DNA from: Semisulcospira habei
Lineage: Eukaryota > Mollusca > Gastropoda > Semisulcospiridae
NCBI GenBank assembly: GCA_036245525.1
Contig: BTPG01000006.1
Span: 77,169,764 to 77,233,763, forward strand
DNA length: 64,000 nt
Reading direction: 5' to 3'
Shown: positions 31,608-43,886 of the stretch, in pieces
Position numbering within the stretch: position 1 is the stretch's first letter
How the letters are laid out: each line of letters starts with the position of its first letter
Position numbers and translations under genes: made by a program
Notes under the pieces: generated by a model
Seen by the model: only the letters and a program-made list of their open reading frames with translations
Database searches by the model: none
What the model was told of the DNA's origin: nothing

Positions 31608-34412
31608 ATGTCAATAGGTGGCAACAGCATTCATTCTTTAAATATCGGTCATCTTAATGTGTATCACCTTTGTCACAAAATACCAGATATAACTATTCTC
31701 CTAAACCAGTCCTCACCATTTCACATTTTTGGATTTACGGAATCTCGTCTAACAGCTAACATTAGTGACCATGCCATAGCTATATACAATTACTCCATTC
31801 TCAGGCGAGATGCATCTGCCCCCGGACATACTGGCCTAGCTGTGTACATACACAATTCCATCAACAACTATGCAAAGAGGCGTTGTGATTTAGAATCCCC
31901 TAATATAGAGTGCATGTGGTTAGAAGTTAAAACGACCAAGTCCTCGCCTGTTCTTATAGGTTTTGTATATAGAAACCCAGCGGCCTCAGCCTCCTGGCAG
32001 GACGAGTTTGTGTTAATGATGGATGTGGTTCAGGAGTCCAAAGGTGATGTACATATTTTGGGAGACTTCAACATAGACTTGCAAAAGCAAGGACACACTT
32101 CGTGGAGATCCATGTTGAATTTTTTAGGATTGAAACAGCTTGTCCAGTCACCTACTAGAGTGACTTCCTCATCTTCAACGCTGATAGACCATGTATATAG
32201 CACAAATGTCAGCGTTGTAAAAAATGTTAGCGTACCTAATATTTCCATTAGTGATCACTTTCCTGTTTGTTTTACGTTGTCTGTTAGGTTAGCTAAACAG
32301 TCAATCAAAGGACACACTACCATAATGTATAGATGTTTTAAAAAATTCGACCAAACTGCTTTTTTATATGAACTATCTTTAGTACCATTTTATGATATAA
32401 AAAACTGCAAAAACCCTAACGATGCCCTGTCACGCTGGTACGAGCTGTTTCTCGCCGTTCTGGATAGACACGCGCCTAAGCGCATCAAACGCGTCAAATA
32501 TCCTGTTATGCCAAAATGGCTCTCTGATGAGATAAAACAAGCAATGGAGGTAAGAGATGAATTAAAACGAGACAAGAAATTTACTGAATACAAGAAGCAG
32601 CGAAACCATGTCAAATCTCTAGTTCGTAAAGCACAGAGGCAAAATGCAGAACAAATTATTGCCGACGGCAAAGACATCCGTTCAGTCTGGCAAGTAATAA
32701 ACAATTTCACCAAAGGTAATAGTAAACGATCGCCTAATATTCCGCCCGATCTTACTGCTGATGCATTCAACGCTCACTTCATAACTGTTGCTCAAACTCT
32801 GGCGAAGTCAAATACGCCTAACCCTGTAAACTACACTTGCTCTCATCAACTACGTCACCATAGTCAACAGAGAGCCTGCGGCCCATTTTTAGTACCGCTT
32901 ATGACTGTCCTAGATGTAGGCAAATCTATTTCCAGTTTAAAGAACAAATCGTCTTGCGGTCCAGATGGCATTAGTAGTCAGATTTTAAAACTATCTCTGC
33001 CCTACGTCGTCGAATCCCTGACCTTTATTTATAATTTATCGATCAGACATAACGTTTTTCCCGACGAGCTGAAAAAAGCAAAGGTAATCCCGCTTCCCAA
33101 AAGCAAAGATTTATGCAACCTAAACGAGTACAGGCCCAATTCCATATTATCCAGTATTTCAAAACCGCTCGAGAGATATATCCATACTCATCTTCTAAAC
33201 TTTCTGGAGCAAAACCATCTGATAACTGCAGCACAATCAGGATTTCGACCTCTACATTCGTGCCAAACTGCCCTCAATCATTTAATTGATAAATGGCTCT
33301 CTGCCATAAATGACAATAAAGTATCAGGTACAATCTTTCTTGACCTGAAAAAAGCTTTTGATCTTGTCAACCACTCTATCCTACTAAAAAAACTACCATT
33401 CTATCACATTGACTCAAATACTGTCTCCTTTATATCTTCCTATCTCAGGGACAGAACACAGAAAGTACTGCTAAATGGCAAGTATTCCTCTGATGGTTTA
33501 GTAACTTGCGGTATTCCACAAGGGTCTATTCTATTATTTAATCTTTTTATTAATGATCTGCCACTGTGCATATCTCATTTAGACGCAAACTGCGATCTGT
33601 TCGCAGATGACACGACCATACACACATCTGATAAAGATATCACAACCATTAATAAGGTACTCCAACAAAGTCTTGATGAAGTAGCAGGCTGGTGCAGTGA
33701 TAATCACATGATTATTAGTATTTCAAAGACAAAGAGCATGTTAGTTACTACACGTCAGAAACACCAGCATGGCCTACCACCTTTAACACTTTCCTTAGAT
33801 AGACAGCTTGTTGAACAAGTAACTAGGCATCGCTTATTAGGCGTTATAGTGGACAACCAATTAAGCTGGGAGCCGCATACTGACTCAATATGCAAAACAA
33901 TCTTCAAAAACCTGTTCCTGTTATCAAAACTACGCCATATAGTTAATACTGATATCCGTAAACTCTTTTTCCATGCGCATATCAAAACGCATTGTGACTA
34001 CAGTTCTACCGTCTGGGATGAATGCAGCGAAGTTCACATGAAAAAAGTTCATTCCTTGTATCGTCGGGGCATTAAATTAATACTTCCCAGTCCTACTTCG
34101 ACTGATGAAAAATTAAAATCTCTCAAGTTACTAACATTGAAGAAACAGTTTGAATTTAATCGCTGTGTTCTACTGCACAAGATCATGCACGGAAAAGCCC
34201 CACCCTATCTAAAAATTCTATTTTCCGACAATGATAGGAAAAACACGAGAAATAGTTTGATCCACCTTCCAAAAATTAGATTAGACATCTGTAAAACCAG
34301 TCTGTCTTTTTCAGGCGCTAAAGCGTGGAATATGTTACCTCCACACCTGAAATCAATTTGTAAGATTAGCGTCTTCAAAGATCGCCTCCATAAATATTTA
34401 CTTCAGAAGTAA
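31608..34412 (+). CDS. CR1-like ORF2: APE endonuclease and reverse transcriptase
   Basis: I chose the first in-frame ATG (31608), giving 934 codons. The N-terminal endonuclease has HLNVYHL, FGFTESRL (Glu), ILGDFNIDL (Asp/Asn), LIDHVYS and SISDHFPV (Asp-His). The RT has SSCGPDGISSQILK, KVIPLPKSKDLCNLNEYRP, AAQSGFRPLHSC, FLDLKKAFDLVNH (first catalytic Asp), TCGIPQGSILLFNLFINDLP and CDLFADDTTIH (second and third Asp). The C-terminus has HKIMHGKAPPYL and RLHKYLLQK. The usual GSxLGPLLF block is shortened to GSILLF, an apparent 3-residue loss. No RNase H. It would nick and reverse transcribe at target sites. The uninterrupted frame makes this the best-preserved LINE in the window. Confidence 0.9.
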   Translation: MSIGGNSIHSLNIGHLNVYHLCHKIPDITILLNQSSPFHIFGFTESRLTANISDHAIAIYNYSILRRDASAPGHTGLAVYIHNSINNYAKRRCDLESPNIECMWLEVKTTKSSPVLIGFVYRNPAASASWQDEFVLMMDVVQESKGDVHILGDFNIDLQKQGHTSWRSMLNFLGLKQLVQSPTRVTSSSSTLIDHVYSTNVSVVKNVSVPNISISDHFPVCFTLSVRLAKQSIKGHTTIMYRCFKKFDQTAFLYELSLVPFYDIKNCKNPNDALSRWYELFLAVLDRHAPKRIKRVKYPVMPKWLSDEIKQAMEVRDELKRDKKFTEYKKQRNHVKSLVRKAQRQNAEQIIADGKDIRSVWQVINNFTKGNSKRSPNIPPDLTADAFNAHFITVAQTLAKSNTPNPVNYTCSHQLRHHSQQRACGPFLVPLMTVLDVGKSISSLKNKSSCGPDGISSQILKLSLPYVVESLTFIYNLSIRHNVFPDELKKAKVIPLPKSKDLCNLNEYRPNSILSSISKPLERYIHTHLLNFLEQNHLITAAQSGFRPLHSCQTALNHLIDKWLSAINDNKVSGTIFLDLKKAFDLVNHSILLKKLPFYHIDSNTVSFISSYLRDRTQKVLLNGKYSSDGLVTCGIPQGSILLFNLFINDLPLCISHLDANCDLFADDTTIHTSDKDITTINKVLQQSLDEVAGWCSDNHMIISISKTKSMLVTTRQKHQHGLPPLTLSLDRQLVEQVTRHRLLGVIVDNQLSWEPHTDSICKTIFKNLFLLSKLRHIVNTDIRKLFFHAHIKTHCDYSSTVWDECSEVHMKKVHSLYRRGIKLILPSPTSTDEKLKSLKLLTLKKQFEFNRCVLLHKIMHGKAPPYLKILFSDNDRKNTRNSLIHLPKIRLDICKTSLSFSGAKAWNMLPPHLKSICKISVFKDRLHKYLLQK

Positions 34413-34561
34413 TAGTATGTTCGGCTCCCTTATGCTACTATTCGTATAGTTAGTACAGTTAGTGACAAGTTTCCTATTACCTAATACTTTTCTACTGTTG
34501 CTACAGATTATGTAATAGTTCGATTGTCTGCATTAACATGTCAGGTTCATACCTGTGTATA

Positions 34562-34633
<72 letters not shown>
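34562..34633 (+). repeat. (TA)n microsatellite
   Basis: About 34 TA units in the 3' UTR of the CR1-like element, followed by a T run and G-rich sequence. Length is likely variable. Confidence 0.95.
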
Positions 34634-34641
<8 letters not shown>

Positions 34642-34846
34642 TTTCCCCCCTCTGAGTGGTGGTGGTGGGGGAGAGGGGGGGAAGGGGGATGGGTCTTTTT
34701 ACTTACATATGTTTTATCTTTTGATGTATCGTCTGATGTATTTTTATATGTGTAGAGTAGCAGGACAGTTTGGAAGATAGGCATTGCTATGCCTAAAACT
34801 TTTCATCCTGAATAAAAACGTTTCATCATCATCATCTCTCTTCACA

Positions 34847-35561
34847 AACACACGCCACTTCAGTTTAATCGTGCTGAAATTGTTTATTATCGTTTTGGGT
34901 GTGTGTATGTGTGTACATGTTGTATTTGTACGGTATGCACTCTTTGTTATCCTTGTTACTATTTTGAAAAAAAGCTTCAATTAAAAAAAAATAGAGAAAG
35001 CCTCTATATTCTCTGCATCCTTAAAACCAAGTGTGTGTTTGAAGGGCTACAGACAGCCATGGATTTGCAAAGGCCAGCCATTTTTACCTGAACAGTGAAA
35101 CCGAGGGTGACCTGCGCTCGCGTCGCACAAAATGTAGTCTCATGCCGTAACATTTGTTTTTCAAAATCTTTTACGATCATTAGCACTGAAAACAAAAATC
35201 CAACGCGAGGTATCAAATGACATTTTCTTTAGTACTGTCATCATCTTGGAAATGGTTTCCGCACCCATAACTGAACAGCCAAGCTCTTCGTTTTTGGATA
35301 GCCTGTTCGCATTCCTAATGTTGTGGGCAGGATCACACTATTATTATTTGAATCTTAACATTTTACAGGGATGACGTTTTCCATTATAATTCATTAATTT
35401 ACATTACGGTTTCATGAAATAATTGTAAAACCAGTATGTGGATACTCGCCCGTGATAGCTTTTTCATAAAGAATGTACAGAGTATCAGTTTAGTCAGCAG
35501 AAGACACCAGGGACGCAAAAATAATGGGATGGAACTTCACACTTCCTTCGCAAGTATACAT
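34847..35561. other. No gene seen
   Basis: AT-rich sequence between the CR1-like element and the second copy of the 5.3-kb element. No recognisable ORF or repeat. Confidence 0.5.
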
Positions 35562-36907
35562 GTAGTCTCGCATATGCCCTTCATAGACAATCTGCCGTTT
35601 ACGAGATAGTGATTTTCTTCAGAGTAACAAAGGTTTGGGTATATGAAAACGAAGTCTAGTATGAATAAAAGCAATGCGCACTCGTTTTAAACCACCGTAG
35701 TACATTTTGTTTTCAGCACGGCTGCAGAGGAAACCATGACTTTCGCAGCCATGTTCACTGGGGATCAGTAGTTTACACGTGTCTCATTGTTCCTGCATTC
35801 AGTGGTAGTGTGCACTATATGTTATTTAAAAGGATTTCAATGTTACTTTTTAAGTATATTTCCACACTTAATTATATTAAGAGAAGAAACAATTACGAAA
35901 AAGCATGTCTTGAGCTCAAATATCGTTGCTCAACAATAAGGTATCCCAAATCACGTGATCGCCACATGATAGAAGACGCACGCAGACTCGTTGACGTGAA
36001 TTTCGATGTGCCGATGAGTTCTTTCAATTTGTTATACATAAGCTTGTTTGTTTCCCAAGAAAAGCGAACGGGCAAATTCGCTTTGTCCATTTTTACGTCT
36101 TATTAAAGGTTTGTCACGTTTATTTCCATTTACTTTACCATCACTTTGCCCATTTCATTTCGACACCACAGCACCAAAACAAAACGCAACCAACCAAAAC
36201 AAACGCTATCTTCGAAGCCGATGTCCAAAGTGCAACATTCTACATACTGCAGAAAAGAAAGAGTGCCATGCCACTTGGTTTTAACTGTCATGGCTGAACA
36301 AAGTTTCGGAACTTGATTAATTATATATTACTGTAACATTTAATTCAATCAGTTGCACTGGAAAGCTATGTTGTAATCACTGCCAATGCAGTCTCAGTGA
36401 TCACTGATGGTACAGTACACTACACACTGAAAGAATGCACAGCACAATGTGAACACGTTTGGAGGCTAATGCAATGATTTGTTTAAAATTAAACCTTATC
36501 TCGCTAGCAGTAGCCTTGCTGCAAAAAGAAAAGGAACTGTATTTTGCTACTGCGTAATTTGCGCTTTGTCTGCATATTGACATTTGAAGTTCACTGCAAG
36601 GATTTTTAGCAGCTGGCATTAGCACCGACACTCATATAATATATTGGGACTAAAACAAGAAAGAAAGCAGAGAAAGGTGGCACAGAGATGATTTAATAAA
36701 TCAGTAGGTCAAGTGATAAAAAATGAGATATGTTTTATAATGAACATCTAGTTTTAGGGCGGGAGGGGGTAATGGGGGGGGGGGGGGGGGATGTTTGGAG
36801 GAGGCACGTACTTTATATGTACACGTACTATTTCTTTCAGCGTTTTCATCACCCACTCATAACATCATTAGGTACGATGAATTCTCTTGTTTTATTTAAG
36901 CGATTTA

Positions 36908-36957
<50 letters not shown>

Positions 36958-37505
36958 GTACTTGCTACTGTTATCTTATTTTCTTACTGGCTTTGATATT
37001 TCGCTGGAAGATTTACAGTCCCATACATTAAGCCTGTCCCACCTAATGCACACGGAGTTTGACTGTGTCATCGATATGTGTATGTAGGTTGCATTTTGTT
37101 TGAGTTGGCAGTTGTGGCCTCATCTTTAAGTTTGGTGCCCTTGTGCATGGTGGCATCATCCATGATGTGTTTGTGCATTTGGCCACTGGTACTGTTTACA
37201 AATGTGCTGTTTACCGAACTAGTGGCTGCGTATGAATGTTCTGCTATTGTTATCAGGTGTGGCCTCATCTCTAAGTTTTGGTGCCCCTGTGCATGAGGCC
37301 AACAGTACTTTTCACAGAACTGATGGCTGCATGTACAGTGTGATTAACTGTAAACATGAGATTTGTGGGTGGGCAGCTAAAATACAGATAGTCAATACTA
37401 GCCACTTTCGTAACCTCAAGTCTCTATATAGGTTTTATAGTCGACTAATGCCCAACAGTATACAATTGTGCATGTATTTCGTGGGTGTTCTGCGGTATTG
37501 TATGT
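35562..37505 (+). mobile_element. 5.3-kb element, copy 2, left half (direct orientation)
   Basis: Collinear with 920-2930: TAGTCTCGCATATGCCCTTC corresponds to the first copy's left end, and the match continues through GATTTACAGTCCCATAC to GTGGGTGTTCTGCGG. By-eye identity is about 85-90%, with small indels and a long poly-A run (36909-36955). The matching right half is not downstream but inverted at 40392-43370. Confidence 0.75.
36909..36955 (+). repeat. Poly-A run
   Basis: About 46 consecutive A within copy 2 of the 5.3-kb element. The corresponding place in copy 1 (~2240-2260) has only a few A. It could be an expanded simple repeat or a remnant retroposon tail; no flanking duplication was found. 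Confidence 0.8.
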
Positions 37506-37712
37506 GGTGTGTTCATTCCGCAGACACATGCGCACACACTTAACATCCCTAAAATGTAAACAGTCTTACTTCACATGCACTTGCAGTCAGTCACCAGTCA
37601 CCCACTTAATCTGTGGTTACCAATGGGGAAAGGGAAGACAATTCATACTCTCAGTCACACGCAATTCATACCCACTCATGCATGATAACTACACATCAAA
37701 TACAAGTCTCAT

Positions 37713-39590
37713 CTCTTGGCTTGACTTCGCGAACGAAGATTTTATAGGAGTTGCCCACGACGTCTGCAGGCTTGTTCGTGGCTGCGGAGGCCAATCCGAG
37801 ACAGGCAGGTTCGACCGCAGTGGCTGCAGGGGAAGGTATGACCAGGGTTCTGAGCTGCGGCATCTCTGTTTTTTCTCCTGAGCCGCTATTCCTTAAGGCT
37901 AGCTCTGTGAGAGTCCTCAAAGGAGACAGCTGCCTTGTAAATCGTGGAGCGCCAGGTGTCACGGTCCGCAGCAAGCGAAGACCACTGGTGGTGGTCGATT
38001 TGGCAGGCACTAAGTGACTTCTTGAGACAGTCTTTGTATCTCTTCTTTGGTGCCCCTCTGTCACGGTGTCCAGTAGCAAGCTCGCCGAACAGGGTGATCT
38101 TTGGTAGGCGATGATCCTCCATCCTGGAGACATGCCCCGCCCAGCGGAGCTGTGTCAGCAGCAGCAAAGCCTCGATGCTCACAGTTTCAGCCTGTTCAAG
38201 GACCTCGACATTGGTGACATAGTCACTCCAGTGAATGCCCAGGATGGTACGCAGGCAGCGCTGGTGGAAGCGTTCGAGGAGTCGTAGTTGGCTGCGGTAG
38301 AGGGCCCAGGACTCGGAACCATACAGCAGGGTGGTGAGGACCACAGCTCTGTACACGCTGATCTTGGTGCCTGTTTTCAGCTGTTGATTGTGCCACACCC
38401 GCTTGAAAAGTCGCCCGAAAGCGCTGTTCGCTTTTGCCAGCCTGCTGTCAAGCTCCTTGTCCAGCTTGGCGTCCGACGTGATAATGCAGCCAAGGTAAGT
38501 AAACTGGTGCACTGACTTTAGTTCAGACTCTCCAATGGTGATGTGAGGAGGGCGATACACTGTCTTGGGTGCCGGCTGATGGAGGACCTCTGTCTTTTTC
38601 AGACTGACCTCGAGTCCAAAGAGCTGGGCAGCATCTGCGAAGCAAGACGTGATGCGTTGCAGGGCTCTCTCTGTGTGTGCAACGAGGGCAGCATCATCAG
38701 CAAAAAGCAGCTCACGAATCAGTTGGTCTAGGGTTTTCGTGTGGGCCTGCAGTCGTCTGAGGTTGAACAGGCTGCCATCGAGACGATACCTGATGTACAC
38801 TGCATCGTCATCATCGAGGTCCACTGTGGCCTGCTTCAACATCATGCTAAAAAAGATGGTGAAGAGGGTTGGTGCCAGCACGCAGCCCTGTTTTACGCCG
38901 TTGAGAATAGGGAATGGTTCTGAGAGGTCATTGTTGAGTCTGACCTGGCCTTGCTGGTCCTCGTGTAGCTGGACAATCATGTTGAGGAACTTTGGGGGAC
39001 AGCCAAGTCGCTCCAGGATCTGCCACATGCCTTGCCTGCTCACAGTGTCGAACGCTTTTGTTAGGTCGACAAATGTTACGTACAGCCCTTTGTTCTGCTC
39101 GCGGCACTTCTCCTGTAGCTGTCTTAGCACAAAGACCATATCGGTGGTGCTCCTGTTTGCTCTGAAGCCACACTGGCCCTCTGGGAGTTGGTCTTCAGCG
39201 ATGGCAGGTACCAGCCGATTCAGGAGCAGCCTTGCAAGGATTTTCCCAGCAATGGACAGCAGGGTAATTCCCCGATAGTTGGAACAGTCAGACTTCTCGC
39301 CTTTGTTCTTGTACAGGGTGATAACGACTGCATCACGAAGATCTTTTGGTAGTGTTCCTTCCTCCCAGCAGCAGAGAAAGAGGTCATGGAGCTTGTTGTG
39401 CAGTGCTGTGCCTCCATGTTTCCAGACCTCTGGCGGTATTCCATCAATGCCTGCTGCTTTGCCACTCTTGAGCTGGTGGATGGCTGTGAGGGTCTCTTCA
39501 GCGGTGGGCGGTTCGTCCAATTCAACCTTTACTGGGAGGTGTGGGATTTGTAGGACGACTGCTTCTTGAACAGTGCGCTCAGCGCTGAGC
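37713..39590 (-). mobile_element. RTE-like element, family 2, copy 1 (5'-truncated)
   Basis: It reads from 39590 down through the RT domain to the 3' end CTCCTATAAAATCTTCGTTC. A perfect 11-bp target-site duplication, ACAAGTCTCAT (37702-37712 and 39591-39601), bounds it. The endonuclease half is missing. It is closely similar (about 95% by eye) to the copy at 60919-64000. Confidence 0.85.
37886..39590 (-). pseudogene. RTE-like ORF2 fragment, reverse transcriptase
   Basis: The frame is open across the RT: GKAAGIDGIPPEVWKHGG, SNYRGITLLSIAGKILARLL, GQCGFRANRSTTDM, YVTFVDLTKAFDTVSRQGMW (first catalytic Asp), LNGVKQGCVLAPTLFTIFF and ELLFADDAALVAH. The C-terminus has LRWAGHVSRMEDHRLPK, GAPKKRYKD and an ADRDTWRS end. 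The start codons seen upstream of 39590 belong to flanking DNA, so the N-terminus is lost. No internal stops, but it cannot act without its endonuclease. Confidence 0.8.
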
Positions 39591-39684
39591 ACAAGTCTCA
39601 TACATCCTCTGGTTACAATGGGGACTGGGATGGCATGCACTTAATCTAGCTTTCACTCTCACACTTTCAAACTTTTTGTCCCAG

Positions 39685-40385
39685 TCAATTGTGGGAGCAG
39701 GAACTGGAGCAGGAACAACTATCTATCAATCTATATCCTATAGTCTTGCCGACCGTTGGGGCACCACTGATGACTTGGCAACCAGCTCCCTCCATTCCTC
39801 TCTGTTCTCTGCCATTCTCAGCGTATCGCCCAGCTTTAGTCCTGTCCACTCTTGAGATATTGTCCTCCCATCTTTTCCTCTGTCTTCCTCTCCTTCGTCC
39901 TCCTTGCAGGATTGTTTTGGCAAGCCCTGCTGAACGCGTGACATGCCCATACCACTTCAGTTTGCGTTTTCTCACAATGGCTAATAAGTCTTCATAGGGC
40001 CCGATGGCTTGTCTGATTCTGCCTCCCACTTCTTCGTTTGTGATGTGATCTCTGGATGAGATGCCAAGCAGCCTTCGAAAACATCTCATTTCAGTGGCTT
40101 GTATCTTCTTTTCAAGGTCTGCTGTGAGGGTCCATGACTCGCAGGTATACAAGAACACTGAGATGACTAAGGAGCGCATCAGTCTGATCTTGAAGCAGAG
40201 TGCGATGTTTCTGTCCTTTCACATGGTCTTCAATCTTGTCAGTGCTGTTGTTGTCTGCGCAATCCTGGACAGTATTTTTGGTTTTGATCCCTCATCTGTC
40301 ACAATGGCTCCTAAGTATCTGAATTTCTTAACTGTTTCCAGTTTTTGGCCTCCAACCATGATTTCAGTGCCAATGCCACAACTAC
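39685..40385 (-). mobile_element. RTE-like fragment of a third family
   Basis: It encodes FLYTCESWTLTADLEKKIQA, LLGISSRDHITNEEV, KRKLKWYGHVTRSAGLAKTI and RRRGRQRKRW, an RTE ORF C-terminus related to, but distinct from, the fragment at 27400-28029. A stop lies upstream in the same reading near 40180. It abuts the inverted half of the 5.3-kb element at about 40386. No target duplication was found. Confidence 0.7.
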
Positions 40386-40391
40386 CCACTC

Positions 40392-43370
40392 ATAGTCTAG
40401 CAGCTTTTCGCAATTTCTGCAGAGGTAAGTAGTTCGCCAAAAGAGTAACAATGGTTTGCAGGTACGAAACGAACGTACTAATGCCATATAGTTTATGCAT
40501 GGCAACAATATTTGTCCTTAGGATGGAGACATTTTTGTAGATGTGTTTTTCGAAAGCTATTTTTCGATGTGAGGGAACCAGTCCTCGTACACCGCCCGGA
40601 TAAGGTGCAAGACATTTTTTGTGAATAACATTGAAAATTTCAAGCATACAAGTTACAAGTTTATTCCAGTGAGTAAATTAAAATCATCAGCAAGTAAACA
40701 TGCATACAATATATACGATAAAATAAGTTTAAAAGTATTATTTTTAATGCGGTAAGCATTGTCGCGTCGCTAGTTTCAAAATGGCGGTCAGTTAGAAGCC
40801 TTCTAAAGAAGTCAATCAGACGCGCACGGTTGATGAAGCTTTACTTTGCTCCTGAATTGAAACAGAGATTATTTTCGATTTGAACATTTATCAACGTCAA
40901 ATACGTTACTTTTCCTGGTCTTGAAAACAGCCTTTTCCATAGAACTCGGTCTTTTGTGGGAGGAAAGCATATCGAAAGTAAACTTCCTTTGTGCATGTTG
41001 TGCAATGTGTCTGCCGACCATCTTCAACATTCTGAAGACTTTTTGGCCGGATACAACATGCTGTTTTTCAGCCTAACGGCTTTAAGTGCAGGTCTGCTCT
41101 TTTTTTAATTTTATTAGTGGAGATGGGATTTTTAACTGGTCAAACACACTTTTATCCGACTGGTCTTAAGCACAAGCCAGGCAGAGTGAAATCCATCTCC
41201 GAACCGTTTCCATCAAAATCACCATGTTCAGCTAAACACCTAAATATAAAATTTTAGTTTTTACAACCAATTCAACCAATCCGCACTCAAGTACTCACAA
41301 GGACTCTTATGATTAAGCTTTATCAGGACTGCATGAGACACAATACAGATAGTAGCCATCTCTATTATATTACATGTTTTATTTATTTATTTATTATTGA
41401 TTCATGTACGTATTCACTTACATATTTATTTATTATTTATCCTTTTAATTATGGATGGAAGGAATTCCTTGATGCACATGATCACAATAGTGGTATGGTA
41501 GTGGTCACCAAAGAGAGGAAATTTGTTTTCAATATGCATACATCTGTGCATGTTCATAATCTATCCTTTACTTAACATGCATATTCATAGGTCCCAGGTA
41601 TCCCCAACTTATTTTATTAATTTATTATTTTTTGTTGTTGTTTGTTTGTCTGTGATGTATGTTTGCACATACACATCAGCATAAACTGATTGATTGTACA
41701 TTGTTTAACGTCCTGACAGCAACAAGACTTTCTCAGGACGTGCCTGCACTGCTTGTGAAAAAACCCAAACTAAACAGAATATTGAATGTATGTCGCCAGC
41801 TGGTCTAATACACTAAATAAACCTAACTAGACCCTTTAGCACACACATCCAATATCAAGAGCTACAAGCAGTGCAGACAGTAGGAAGAGTTTAAGAAAAG
41901 GTAAATACAGGTGAATGTACCAAGGGTAGACAGAAACACACGCCCCAGAATAGAGGGGAAAACCCACCCTGTGGGGCTGACCAGGGTCACCCTGGGAACT
42001 AAAAAGTAGTTAACCCCACCCAAGTCCCCCAGGGTAGACCTGGGTGGGGGACATCAGCATACAAGATGAGAACATACATATACACATATATGATGTGAAC
42101 ATAACATGTACACATATATCGTAATAGGTGCATACCACCAGCTCCCCACCCCACATACAAAACCACAGAACACCCATTAAAGGACATGCACATCTGTGCA
42201 TGTTCATAATATATCCTTTACTTGGTATTCATATGTCCTAATTATTTAAAATTATTCTTTATTTTTATTTGTTTGAAAAGTAGGTTTTGTACATATGCTG
42301 ATGTTCACATACACATATATGGTAATACTGCCCACTCCCAACCCCACTCCACAACCAGAGAACACCCACCAAACGACACTTACATCTGTGCATGTTCAAA
42401 ATCTATCCTTTACTGAGCATTCATATGTCCCAGGTATCTTGACTTACTTTATCTTTTTTATTTAACCGCCATGAGATGGCATTGGTCGCCTGCTCGACAT
42501 TAAACCCAAATAACTATATATTTAAATTATTTATTTATTTTGTTTGCTTGTAATGAAGGTTTTGTACATACACATCAGCAAACAAGAAAATATACACATA
42601 TATAGATGGTAATAGGTGCCATACTGCCTGCTCCCAACCCTTACCTAAATACACACATAAAACCGCAGAACACCTACCAAAGGAAGGACATGCACATCTG
42701 TGTATGTTCATAATTTTTAATCTATCCTTTACCTAGCATGCATATGTCCCAGGTAACTTAGACTTACTTTATCTTATTTATTTAAATTATTTATTTATTT
42801 TGTTTGTTTGTAATGTAGGTTTTGTACATACACATCAGCATACAGCTCAAGAACATACACCATGGTGCCCCTGTGCATGTGGCCACCAGTACTATTCTGT
42901 CAGATCTGTCACACCCAGCCAATCATCTCTTCGAGCTTCTGCCCTCTGGTCGGCGGTTTCGTGCTTTTAAAGCCAGAACCTCTCGATTCAGATGCAATTT
43001 TTTTTTCCAGAAGCTGTCCTCAATACATCACCATGCACGGAACAACGTGATTCCATGATTTGTGACATGTATATGACTGATTTGTGTTTAATATTGTGTT
43101 TATCTATCTTTAAGTTTTAGTGCTGTATATAGGATGATCGCCAACTAAGTGTATGACATGATGAATGCCCTACAAGTGAGGACATATTTTACTGTCGCCA
43201 TGCCACACAAAAATCCTTGTAACGTTTTACTTGGTGAATAAATGTCTTATGTCTTATACACGTACATGGTAATAGGTGCAGTATCGCTCGCTCCCAACCC
43301 CAATCCAGTTACACACACAAAACCGCAGAACATCCACCAATGTACATCTGTGCATGATCAATGTGGAACA
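40392..43370 (-). mobile_element. 5.3-kb element, copy 2, right half (inverted)
   Basis: Reverse complement of 3130-6244. It begins with the terminal 14-mer ATAGTCTAGCAGCT (40392-40405), includes the counterpart of the 5990-6250 segment, the SINE-like copy, the LINE relic and the internal repeat blocks, and ends near CATCCACCAATGTACATCTG. It abuts the Polinton's surviving left edge at about 43371. Confidence 0.75.
41684..42050 (-). mobile_element. (TCAA)-tailed SINE-like element, copy 4
   Basis: Full-length family member with an 11-bp duplication, ACATCAGCATA (41673-41683 and 42051-42061). It occupies the same site as copy 1, so it was present before the 5.3-kb element duplicated, but it lacks the tRNA-SINE. 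Confidence 0.85.
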
Positions 43371-43375
43371 TAAAC

Positions 43376-43857
43376 CTTAACACACCTGCTAGGTCACTAA
43401 AAGGTATACTGATGTTGTTTATTGAACCAAAAAATCCATTTAAAAGAGAGTCAGAAAAATTCTACAATCCAAAGATTACAATTTGTCCTGTACAATTGAA
43501 GGACGTCCTAATCAAGTGTACGCTTCGGGTATGCTGCCTTATCAACACTATGACGAGATTATAAAGTGGGCGGGCGGGAGACTTAGAGAAAAACCAGCAA
43601 ACATGGCATGCAAAGATTTACATCTGTATGACGTAAGGATCAGTCAATACCTGACAGAAAAATATGCACTTTGGCTAGACCTGCGCAGTACAGATGATGA
43701 CTATTTACATGGGTCAGGACGTACTGTTGAAAACGGCAGTGACGGAATAACAATTCAGATTCAAAAAAAGACTGAAACAGGAGGAGCCATAAATATATAT
43801 GGTTGTATCTGATTTATGATGCACAACTCAATATTGCAGAAAGCAGACTAAGTGGAC
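43376..43857 (+). pseudogene. Polinton major-capsid-like protein, C-terminal fragment
   Basis: About 150 residues are read across at least two frame changes: near 43490 (from a frame with SLKGILMLF...FYNPKI to one with IEGRPNQVYASGM) and near 43810 (to a frame with DAQLNIAESRL and a stop at 43857). The sequence resembles the end of the double-jelly-roll capsid protein of Polinton/adintovirus-type elements. It also sits directly before the ATPase, as expected. The upstream ~three quarters are absent. A different virion protein remains possible. Confidence 0.5.
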
Positions 43858-43886
43858 ACTTGTATTAAATTATAATTAGTATTAAA

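Larger units (their letters stand above)
28133..34846 (+). mobile_element. CR1-like LINE with two ORFs
   Basis: ORF1 (to 30229), a 1.3-kb spacer with a stem-loop tandem array, ORF2 (31608-34412), and a 3' UTR with a long (TA)n run. It probably ends near the AATAAAAACGTTTCATCATCATC tail at about 34812-34838. The combination of an esterase-type ORF1 and an APE-RT ORF2 without RNase H is that of CR1-type elements. The 5' boundary is not defined; the minus-strand LINE abuts it. Confidence 0.8.

Noticed and set aside
37232..37881. Short plus-strand ORFs in copy 2 of the 5.3-kb element
   Set aside because: They are not conserved as frames in copy 1 beyond a few dozen residues, and they run into the RTE fragment.
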